A stretch of DNA of 5,085 nucleotides, taken from positions 1 to 5,085 of the forward strand of contig JAMFST010001106.1 in NCBI GenBank assembly GCA_026225435.1. The letters are read 5' to 3'. A program made the translations under genes and the position numbers. Below, piece after piece: positions 1 to 5,085 of the stretch. How positions within the stretch are numbered: position 1 is the stretch's first letter; every line of letters begins with the position of its first letter. Source of the DNA: Labilithrix luteola. GTDB lineage: Bacteria > Myxococcota_A > Polyangia > Polyangiales > Polyangiaceae. Below the pieces are notes generated by a model. It was given only the letters and a program-made list of their open reading frames with translations, had not been told where the DNA came from and searched no databases.

Positions 1-431
1 ACCTCCGCCGACGCGGGGAGCTTGTCGCGCAGCTCGAGCAGCAGGCGCTCGGCGGTCTTCTTGCCGATGCCGCTGATGGTGGTCAGCTTGCCGAGATCCT
101 TGCTGGCGATCGCGCGCGACAGCTCCGGCCCGGGGAGCGCGCTGAGGATGCCGATGGCCGTCTTCGGCCCGACGCTGGAGACGCCGAGGAGGATGCGGAA
201 GGCCTCGCGGTCGATGTCGCTGGCGAAGCCGAACAGCACGAGGGCGTCTTCACGCACGTGCGTATGAATGAACAAAGTGACGACGCGATCGCCGCCGGTG
301 AGGCCGCTGGAGCCAGCCCGACCGATTGTGCCGAGAGGTGTGGAAACTTCGTATCCGATACCGCCGACGTCGATGACCACTATCCCATCGGCCTCTTCGG
401 CGATTACGGTTCCGCGCAGGCGCCCGATCAT
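1..431 (-). CDS. ruvA: Holliday junction branch migration protein RuvA (3' end cut by window)
   Basis: RuvA binds the four-way Holliday junction as a tetramer and loads the RuvB motor for branch migration during recombinational repair. Reading leftward from the ATG at 431, the protein begins MIGRLRGTV, the family's usual N-terminus. The N-terminal OB-fold follows (about residues 1-65, with DVGGIGYEV at 21-29 and the HTHVREDA/LFGF stretch at 56-69). Then come two helix-hairpin-helix motifs, SSVGPKTA (85-92) and SGIGKKTAERL (120-130), which bind the DNA backbone. 143 complete codons are visible. E. coli RuvA is about 203 residues, so the RuvB-binding C-terminal domain lies outside the window. 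The start is fixed by homology; I see no strong Shine-Dalgarno. No ruvC is upstream: the neighbour is a divergent lipoprotein gene, so ruvA appears to be the first gene of its transcript. Identification is by recognised motifs and is very secure. Confidence 0.96.
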   Translation of the reverse strand, partial: MIGRLRGTVIAEEADGIVVIDVGGIGYEVSTPLGTIGRAGSSGLTGGDRVVTLFIHTHVREDALVLFGFASDIDREAFRILLGVSSVGPKTAIGILSALPGPELSRAIASKDLGKLTTISGIGKKTAERLLLELRDKLPASAE

Positions 432-495
432 CGTGCGCCGGTACCGTAGGCGACGTCCGCCTCATTTATGCACGCGGCGATGCGGAATTTTTTGG

Positions 496-523
496 TTGCC
501 CTCACTCGCGAAACCCCTGTACA
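496..523 (+). promoter_or_regulatory. Possible sigma-70-like promoter for the small lipoprotein gene
   Basis: In the 116-bp divergent region (432-547) there is a TTGCCC hexamer at 496-501 and a TGTACA hexamer at 518-523, 16 bp apart, ending 24 bp before the ATG at 548. The upstream flank (486-493) is A/T-rich, which is rare in this window. The match to consensus is moderate and there is no experimental support. No matching promoter pair was found on the minus strand for ruvA. Confidence 0.3.
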
Positions 524-533
524 GACCCGCGCT

Positions 534-537
534 GGAG
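534..537 (+). promoter_or_regulatory. Ribosome binding site of the small lipoprotein gene
   Basis: A GGAG core lies 10 nt upstream of the ATG at 548. It supports that start, which also places a complete signal peptide at the N-terminus. Confidence 0.6.
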
Positions 538-547
538 ATCACAACAC

Positions 548-850
548 ATGCGAACCTACAGCCTCCTCGTCCTTGCCCCCCTCGCGGCCGTTGCGATCGC
601 CTGCGGCGGCGGCAACAGCAACGACAACCCCGCCGTCCCGACCGTCGACATGTCCGACGCCGGCTCCTCGACCGACACCTCGCTGATCGACGCGGCCCCG
701 GCCGTCCCGGCGACCGACACCACCGCCGTCGACGCGTCCGTCCCCGCGACCGACACCTCGATGACCGCGGCTGACGCGGCTGCCCCCATGGACACCCCGA
801 TGGACGCCGGCAAGCCCGCCAAGAAGGGCAAGAAGAAGAAGGCTTCCTGA
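548..850 (+). CDS. Small low-complexity lipoprotein, Asp-rich body and Lys-rich tail
   Basis: The 100-residue product starts with a typical lipoprotein signal peptide: Arg2, a hydrophobic stretch LLVLAPLAAVAIA (6-18), then Cys19 as the predicted lipidation site, followed by GGGNSND. The mature part is low-complexity and probably disordered. It has 11 Asp and no Glu, is rich in Ala, Thr, Pro and Ser, and has no aromatic residue after Tyr4. The segment VPATDT occurs twice (53-58 and 65-70). The last 12 residues hold 7 Lys (GKKKKAS end), so charge is strongly segregated between body and tail. Start choice is supported by the GGAG and the signal peptide. The gene is divergent from ruvA and convergent with the 362-residue lipoprotein gene, and ends before a strong terminator. 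I do not recognise a family. A spacer, cell-wall-contacting or polyanion-binding role would be speculation. The coding call itself is good because signal, Shine-Dalgarno and terminator agree. Confidence 0.8.
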   Translation: MRTYSLLVLAPLAAVAIACGGGNSNDNPAVPTVDMSDAGSSTDTSLIDAAPAVPATDTTAVDASVPATDTSMTAADAAAPMDTPMDAGKPAKKGKKKKAS

Positions 851-857
851 GCTCGTC

Positions 858-877
858 GGGCCGGACTCGTCTGGCCC
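858..877 (+). other. Hairpin just after the small lipoprotein gene
   Basis: GGGCCGGA (858-865) pairs with TCTGGCCC (870-877) around a CTCG loop, giving 8 pairs including one G-U. It begins 8 bp after the stop codon. There is no T-run after it, so it is not a canonical rho-independent terminator by itself. It may protect the 3' end or pause polymerase ahead of the terminator at 922-955. Confidence 0.45.
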
Positions 878-921
878 ACCGACTCACGTAGCTGCTTCTC
901 GCTCCAGCTTCGCTTAGCAAG

Positions 922-955
922 ACGGCGTGACCTCCTCGGAGGCCACGCCGTTTTT
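922..955 (+). terminator. Rho-independent terminator for the small lipoprotein gene
   Basis: ACGGCGTG (922-929) pairs with CACGCCGT (944-951), and CCTC (931-934) pairs with GAGG (939-942), with one A/C mismatch (930/943) and a CTCG loop (935-938). The run of five T (951-955) begins at the last base of the stem. This is a strong terminator for rightward transcription. On the minus strand the same stem is followed only by CTTGC, so it is at best a weak terminator for the convergent gene ending at 973. The first-hairpin and second-hairpin loops are identical (CTCG). Confidence 0.85.
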
Positions 956-972
956 GCGTCAAGCCGTCGCCG

Positions 973-2061
973 TCACTTCTTCGCGACGGGCTTCGTCGCC
1001 GGCGCTGCCTTCTTCGGCGCGGCCGGGCCGATGCCGAGCTGGGTGTCGCCCTCGAGGCCGTTGCTCCACGACCAGCTCCTGGCCAGCTTTCCGTCGCGCC
1101 ACTGGTCGATCTCGATGCCGTGGGTGGTGGCGCTCTTCTTCGTGTTGCCGATGTGGACCTTGTCGAAGTCGAAGGCGGCCTTCTGCGTGAGCGAGCCCTC
1201 CGACTCGTCGATGGTGAAGTCCTCGACGGCGAGGACGTTCACGTCCTTGAAGGCGGTCATGTCCGCGGCCTTACGGAAGGCTGCCATGCCCGCGATCATG
1301 AACTTCTTGTCGTGCTGCTTCCCGTTCTCGCTCATGTCGTAGGAGACGAAGTCGTCGGGGAAGACGCCGAGGAAGGTCCTGTCGTCCTTCTTGAACCAGG
1401 CCGCGTTGGCCGCGACGATGGCCTTCGCGTTGGCGTCCTCGGTCGCGTCGTTCTTCGCGCTGTGGAGCTCCACCGGCGGCAAGGGGAGCGACAGCAGGAT
1501 GGGCGCCGGGTGCTGCCCCTTGTAGGCGCCGGTCTGCTTGAGGATGGCCTCCACGTCGAAGTAGGTGTGATCGGTCAGCACCAGGCCGTCGTCGTCGAAG
1601 GTGAACACCTCGCAGCCGGAGACGCTGACCGGCTTGCTGCTGGCCTTGTCGGTGCCGTTGATGACCCATTGCAGGACCGCGGTGTTGCCCTTGGTCCACA
1701 TGCGCGAGGTGGCCATCTTCACGTCGGTGTACGGCTCGAAGATGGTGCGCGCGCTCTTGAGGAGCGCCTCGTGCCCTTTCAGCTCCGGGTTACCGGGCGT
1801 CCACGCCGTCGCCTCCGGTGCGTAGAGCGCGACGAGCTTGTCGGGATCGGCGATCGAGCTGGTGTACGCCTGCTCGAAGGCGATCTGCATCTCGAGCATC
1901 GTCGGCTTCGGTGCCGGTGCGGCGACCGGCGCGGGCGTCGGCTCGGGAGCGGCCACCGGCGGCGGCGGCGTTTGCGGGGGCGGCTGCGCATCTTCGCCGC
2001 CACAAGCCGCGCTGGTGAGACCGAGGAGAAGAGCTGCACCGAGGAGGGCTCGAGTCGACAT
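973..2061 (-). CDS. Lipoprotein with two NTF2/SnoaL-like domains
   Basis: The 362-residue product has an N-terminal signal peptide (ALLGAALLLGLTSAA) with predicted lipidated Cys20, then GGEDAQ and a Pro/Ala-rich tether (about 27-53). Two regions look like NTF2/SnoaL-like folds. In the first (about 55-180) an N-terminal helix (LEMQIAFEQAYTSSI) leads to DPDKLVALYAPEATAWTPGN and alternating strands ending at DDDGLVLTDHTYFD. The second (about 208-340) has NAAWFKKDDRTFLGVFPDDFVSYD in the equivalent position and ends GIEIDQWRDGKLARSWSWSNG. Such domains bind small ligands or act as scaffolds, and some are enzymes; no catalytic set is evident here. The C-terminus is a Lys/Ala/Pro tail (about 347-362). 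The ATG at 2061 is chosen because it gives the complete signal peptide; the Shine-Dalgarno is weak. The gene lies 36 bp after the glycosyltransferase gene on the same strand and is probably co-transcribed. Lipoprotein status is firm; the fold is inferred from pattern and the function is unknown. Confidence 0.85.
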   Translation of the reverse strand: MSTRALLGAALLLGLTSAACGGEDAQPPPQTPPPPVAAPEPTPAPVAAPAPKPTMLEMQIAFEQAYTSSIADPDKLVALYAPEATAWTPGNPELKGHEALLKSARTIFEPYTDVKMATSRMWTKGNTAVLQWVINGTDKASSKPVSVSGCEVFTFDDDGLVLTDHTYFDVEAILKQTGAYKGQHPAPILLSLPLPPVELHSAKNDATEDANAKAIVAANAAWFKKDDRTFLGVFPDDFVSYDMSENGKQHDKKFMIAGMAAFRKAADMTAFKDVNVLAVEDFTIDESEGSLTQKAAFDFDKVHIGNTKKSATTHGIEIDQWRDGKLARSWSWSNGLEGDTQLGIGPAAPKKAAPATKPVAKK

Positions 2062-2097
2062 GATCCGGCGTCGTATCTCGGATGAGCCAGCTGAGGT

Positions 2098-3537
2098 TTA
2101 CAATTCTCCAGCTCGCTGCGGGAGCGCGCGCGCCGGCCGGCGCAACAAGGCGGAAGCACACAGGCAGAGCACTGGCGTGGCCACCAGGTGGTAACGGTCC
2201 TCGCCGAAGAAGACGGCGTGCGCGAGCGCTGTCGTCGCCAGCAGCGACAGCGCCATTGCCAGCCCCGCGGGCAGCGGCGGCCGGCCGGGGAGCGGCAGCC
2301 ACGGGACGATCGAGAGGAACACCGCGAGCGGCCAGAACACCGGCGTGCCGGCGGTGAACCCCCAGGCGACCAGCGCCACCGCCACCAGCGCCACGAGCCC
2401 TTGCGCGACCTTCGCACGCAGCGGGGATCCGCGCCGCGGCAGACCGACCGCAGCGAAGGCGGCGACCGAGAGCAGCAGGCGATGGAAGAGCGTGAGCAGC
2501 TGCCGCGTCTTCTCGCGTCGCTCCTCCGGCCAGAGCTGCGGGCTCGCCTCGTGGAGGTACTGCACGGGGAACGACTCGTGATCGAAGGTGAAGCCGAGCT
2601 TCGCCGGTATCAGCCCGAGCCAGTGCCCCGGGTGCAGGCGGATCTGATCGAGCCCGTAGTGCAGCCAGCAGCGATCTTGCTGCACCTGGCCGGTGACCTC
2701 CCGGCAGCCGTCCGACGAGCGCAGCGTCTCGAAGCGGCCGGTGGCGCGGGGGAAGGCGCCGATGGCCAGGTTCCACCCGGCGTTGGTGCTGACGAGCGCG
2801 CAGCCGTCCATCACCTTGCAGTTGCGGGCGGTCCAGGGGAGCACCGGCGCGAGCACCAGGCAGGCGAGCACCGCGAGGACCGCGAAGGCGCGCGCGCCGA
2901 CGCGCAGAGCGTGCATGCCGAGCCGCTTGCCGTACAGGATTGTAGGAATGTTCCCCGGGAGCAGGCGCCAGGCGAGGAAGGGCGCGCAGAGGAGCGCTTG
3001 CGGGCGGACGAGCGCGGAGATGCCGAGGAGGATCGCACCGGCAGCGGCGCCCCGCACCGGCTCGCGCGAGCGGCTGGCGCAGGCGAAGGCGACGATGGTG
3101 AGCAGCGCGGCGAGCGGCTCGCTCATCACCAGCGCGCTGTACAGGACGAGCCCGGGATGCAGCGCCACCAGGAGCCCGGCGATGCGCGCGCGCCAGGTGC
3201 CCATGATGCCGGCGGCGAGCACGAAGGTGGCGACGGCGAGGAGCGCGCCGACGACGGCGTTGACCACCGCGGCGGTGTGCGTGGTGGCGCCGAAGAGCCG
3301 GTAGAACGCGCCGAGGAACCCGCTGTAGCCGACCGGGTAATGGCACCACGGGTGCCAGGTGGCGACGCCGTCGACCGGGACGTCGTCCGAGTAGCCGAAG
3401 CCGGCGGCGATGCGCCGGGCGCCGAAGTCGTAATAGTGCCCGTCCCAGACCGGCTCAACGTCGAAGCGAAGAGCGACGAGGAGCCGCGGGACGAAGGCGA
3501 GCGCGAAGAGGACGAGGGCGAAGACCGGCTCGCTCAC
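2098..3537 (-). CDS. Polytopic membrane glycosyltransferase, GT39/ArnT-like (GT-C fold)
   Basis: The 479-residue product has about 11-13 hydrophobic segments (for example 5-23, 91-113, 117-136, 213-235, 350-366, 378-397, 398-416, 425-443, 449-465). After the first segment comes an acidic loop, FDVEPVWDGHYYDFGARRIAAGFGY (25-49). This is where GT-C enzymes carry their catalytic acidic residue, so D26, E28, D32 or D37 are candidates. Further family-like signatures are SALVMSEPLAALL (134-146), VSTNAGWNLAIGAFPRATGRF (249-269) and a C-terminal FFGEDRYHLVATPVL (443-457). Enzymes of this family use polyprenyl-phosphate sugars to glycosylate lipids, polysaccharides or proteins on the periplasmic side; substrate and acceptor cannot be read here. 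The GTG start at 3537 overlaps the upstream stop (GTGA), implying translational coupling. The reading frame stays open far upstream to about 4410, but that part overlaps the neighbour's coding frame, lacks membrane segments and is a GC-rich shadow. The family assignment is confident; the specific role is not. Confidence 0.88.
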   Translation of the reverse strand: MSEPVFALVLFALAFVPRLLVALRFDVEPVWDGHYYDFGARRIAAGFGYSDDVPVDGVATWHPWCHYPVGYSGFLGAFYRLFGATTHTAAVVNAVVGALLAVATFVLAAGIMGTWRARIAGLLVALHPGLVLYSALVMSEPLAALLTIVAFACASRSREPVRGAAAGAILLGISALVRPQALLCAPFLAWRLLPGNIPTILYGKRLGMHALRVGARAFAVLAVLACLVLAPVLPWTARNCKVMDGCALVSTNAGWNLAIGAFPRATGRFETLRSSDGCREVTGQVQQDRCWLHYGLDQIRLHPGHWLGLIPAKLGFTFDHESFPVQYLHEASPQLWPEERREKTRQLLTLFHRLLLSVAAFAAVGLPRRGSPLRAKVAQGLVALVAVALVAWGFTAGTPVFWPLAVFLSIVPWLPLPGRPPLPAGLAMALSLLATTALAHAVFFGEDRYHLVATPVLCLCASALLRRPARALPQRAGEL

Positions 3538-5085
3538 GCGCCGCTCTTGCGCCCGGCCACCAGCGCGTTGCGCTCGTTCAGCGCGGACTCCGGCGGCGGC
3601 GGCAGCGAGGCGCGCATCCGCCGCAGGTAGGTCTTCTGCACCTGCGCGGCGTCGAGCTTGAGGAATTTCGCCACCTCGTGGACGAAGCCGCGCACGTAGA
3701 CCGCTGCGGGGAGCGCGCTCCAGACCTCTTCTTCGATCGCCGCCAGGTGGGCGCGGGCGATCTTCGTGCGGGAGCTGATCTCGACCAGCTCCACCCCTTG
3801 CGACTCGCGCACCCGGCGGAGCAGCGCGCCGGTGAACTCGGTGTCCGGGCCGATCTCGCGCGCGAGATCGCCTTGCAGCAAGATCTGCTCGGCATCGAGC
3901 GAGGGGCGCACGCGGCCGACGTCCTGATCCGGCTGGTCCTCCTCGTGGAAGGTCGACAGATCGTAGGCGCGCCGGCGCACCGCATCGAGGAGCGTGTCGT
4001 AGGCCTCGTCCAGGCGCGACTGCTCGACCTTCAGCTCCTCCTCGTCGAAGAGCGACGAGGTCGCGAGGCTGCCGCTGGCGTAGATCTCCCGCTGCCGCTT
4101 GTACGCGCGGCGGATCTCCTCGTCGTTCGACGAGCGGCTCACGCCGAGCGCCACGTAGTGCGTCGGCGGCTGCCCGGGGCGCGGCAAGCCTTGTACGTCG
4201 CCTTCGAAGATCACCCCGCCGGTCACGCTGGTGGTCGTGCGCGCGCTCGCCGGGACGCCTCCGTCCGGCATCGGCCCGGCGGTCTCCTCGGGGTGGCGCG
4301 GCGCCGTGGTCAGCGCCAGCACGCGGCGGGCGATGCGCTCCACGTTGCGCGCCGCCTTCGAGGTCGGGCTGTCGACGAGCAGCGGCCGGTTGCGCCGCAC
4401 CGCCAGCCATACCGTGTCGTCGTGCTCCACGTGCCCCAGCTCGTCGAGCGACAGCCCGTAGTGCCGCCGGGCGAGCGCGCTCATGGAGCTGCCGAGCTCG
4501 AGATCCGAGCGCACCCGCGTCTGGTTCACCACCAGCTGCATGCGCATGCGGTTCGCTTCCGCCCAGGCGATCCCGGCGAGCGTGCGATCGCTGCGGGCGA
4601 GGGTGCGCACCAGGGTGAGCGGCGCCGGGAGCACGCCGATCTCGTTCATCGCCCGGTCGAGCAGGGCGAGGCGGAACTTGTCCCCGGCGAGCGCGCGGCG
4701 GATACGACGACGGTAGGCGGCGCGGAGAAAGCGGTACGTCTCCTCGATCGCCGGCGGCTCCGGGACGGTCACGCAGATGGCCACGTCGGCGGCCAGCATC
4801 ACGTCGAGCGCGAAGTGCCCGTGCCCCGGCCCCACGTCGATGACCAGGTAGTCGGCCGAGAGCGCCCGCAAGCGCGACAGCCAGCGCGACTTGCGGGCGC
4901 CGCGGAGCGAGGAGCGGAGAGCGAGCGCGTCGTGCGCCGCCGGGAGCAAGCGCAACCCGGGGACGCTGGTGGGGAGCAGCGCGGCGGCGAACTCGTTCTG
5001 CGCCTCGGGGGCGACCGGCGGCTCCTTGGAGGCGGCGAGCAGCCCGAAATGGCTGTGCAGGTTCCCGCCGGTCGAATCGCCGTCC
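3534..5085 (-). CDS. MinD/ParA-type ATPase fused to J-like and RodZ-type HTH domains (5' end cut by window)
   Basis: 516 residues are visible; the start and P-loop lie beyond the window. Numbering is from the first visible codon (5084). Residues 1-15, DGDSTGGNLHSHFGL, match the MinD/ParA region after the first strand. DYLVIDVGPG (78-87) is the Walker B strand with D83, and VPEPPAIEETYRFLRAAY (107-124) matches the MinD-family segment. The ATPase ends near 263. A J-like domain spans about 308-380 (THYVALGV, EEIRRAYKRQ, LDEAYDTLLDAVRRRAYD), but the HPD tripeptide is replaced by ASG (336-338), so Hsp70 stimulation is unlikely. A RodZ-type HTH_25 domain follows (about 417-490; LLRRVRESQGV, ISSRTKIARAHLAAIEE, LPAAVYVRGFVHEVAKFL). 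No transmembrane helix follows, unlike RodZ, so the protein is probably cytoplasmic. A TTG at 4955 could be read as a start but would delete the conserved ATPase segment. A spatial-organisation or regulatory role is inferred. It heads the apparent operon, with a 4-bp overlap with the glycosyltransferase gene. Confidence 0.88.
   Translation of the reverse strand, partial: DGDSTGGNLHSHFGLLAASKEPPVAPEAQNEFAAALLPTSVPGLRLLPAAHDALALRSSLRGARKSRWLSRLRALSADYLVIDVGPGHGHFALDVMLAADVAICVTVPEPPAIEETYRFLRAAYRRRIRRALAGDKFRLALLDRAMNEIGVLPAPLTLVRTLARSDRTLAGIAWAEANRMRMQLVVNQTRVRSDLELGSSMSALARRHYGLSLDELGHVEHDDTVWLAVRRNRPLLVDSPTSKAARNVERIARRVLALTTAPRHPEETAGPMPDGGVPASARTTTSVTGGVIFEGDVQGLPRPGQPPTHYVALGVSRSSNDEEIRRAYKRQREIYASGSLATSSLFDEEELKVEQSRLDEAYDTLLDAVRRRAYDLSTFHEEDQPDQDVGRVRPSLDAEQILLQGDLAREIGPDTEFTGALLRRVRESQGVELVEISSRTKIARAHLAAIEEEVWSALPAAVYVRGFVHEVAKFLKLDAAQVQKTYLRRMRASLPPPPESALNERNALVAGRKSGA

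Noticed and set aside
463..493. Possible minus-strand promoter for ruvA (CATAAA-like element)
   Set aside because: The hexamer at 465-470 resembles a -10 element, but the position 16-18 bp upstream is an A-run with no -35 similarity.
268..774. 168-codon plus-strand frame across ruvA and the small lipoprotein gene
   Set aside because: It overlaps both real genes out of frame, has an Arg/Pro-rich translation and crosses the divergent promoter region.
462..962. 166-codon minus-strand frame
   Set aside because: It is antisense to the small lipoprotein gene and its terminator, and is Arg/Ser/Pro-rich with no domain; it runs through the rho-independent terminator.
1120..2085. 321-codon open frame on the plus strand
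   Set aside because: It is antisense to the NTF2-like lipoprotein gene, with a Val/Gly/Arg/Leu-rich composition and no signal or domain. The minus frame has a complete lipoprotein signal.
1790..3349. 519-codon minus-strand frame overlapping two genes
   Set aside because: It is an Arg/Ala/Pro-rich frame-shifted shadow that spans the end of the glycosyltransferase gene and the start of the lipoprotein gene. No motif is visible.
2188..3630. 480-codon open frame on the plus strand
   Set aside because: It lies fully antisense to the glycosyltransferase gene. Its translation is Arg/Glu/Ala/Gly-rich without a recognisable fold, as expected for the complement of GC-rich coding DNA, whereas the minus frame has clear membrane segments and family motifs.
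3538..4410. Upstream extension of the glycosyltransferase reading frame
   Set aside because: This stretch overlaps the J-like and HTH coding region in another frame and is Arg/Ala/Gly-rich. The hydrophobic protein begins right at the GTG at 3537.
4953..4955. TTG as the start of the ATPase/J-like/HTH gene
   Set aside because: The same frame stays open to the window edge and its extra residues include a GGNLH segment typical of MinD/ParA proteins, so the real start is beyond the window.

Overview
The window is very GC-rich DNA from what looks like a myxobacterium or close relative. I infer this from three things: G/C-biased third codon positions, lipoproteins with a CGG(G) start after the lipobox and low-complexity Ala/Pro/Asp/Lys segments, and a multi-domain ParA-type/J-like/RodZ-type protein. 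The assignment rests on gene style, not on a marker comparison. There are five protein genes, two of them cut by the window edges. No RNA gene, mobile element or CRISPR array was seen.

Left part (1-972): the first 143 codons of ruvA (Holliday junction branch migration) run leftward off the window. A 116-bp divergent intergenic region separates ruvA from a rightward gene for a 100-residue, probably disordered lipoprotein with an Asp-rich body and a Lys-rich tail. That gene is followed by two hairpins; the second has a U-tract and is a convincing rho-independent terminator.

Right part (973-5085): three genes lie on the minus strand and look like one transcription unit, read from right to left. 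The first, 5'-truncated by the window end, encodes a MinD/ParA-type ATPase domain fused to a J-like domain without HPD and a RodZ-type helix-turn-helix domain. Its stop codon overlaps the GTG start of the second gene, a polytopic glycosyltransferase of the GT39/ArnT-like (GT-C) type. After a 36-bp gap comes the third gene, a lipoprotein with two predicted NTF2/SnoaL-like domains. It converges on the small lipoprotein gene.

Taken together, the right part looks like an envelope module: a cytoplasmic regulatory or positioning ATPase, a membrane enzyme that probably moves sugar from a lipid-linked donor, and a lipid-anchored periplasmic or outer-membrane protein. The functional link is inferred from gene order and the 4-bp overlap. 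The most unusual item is the composite ATPase/J-like/HTH protein.
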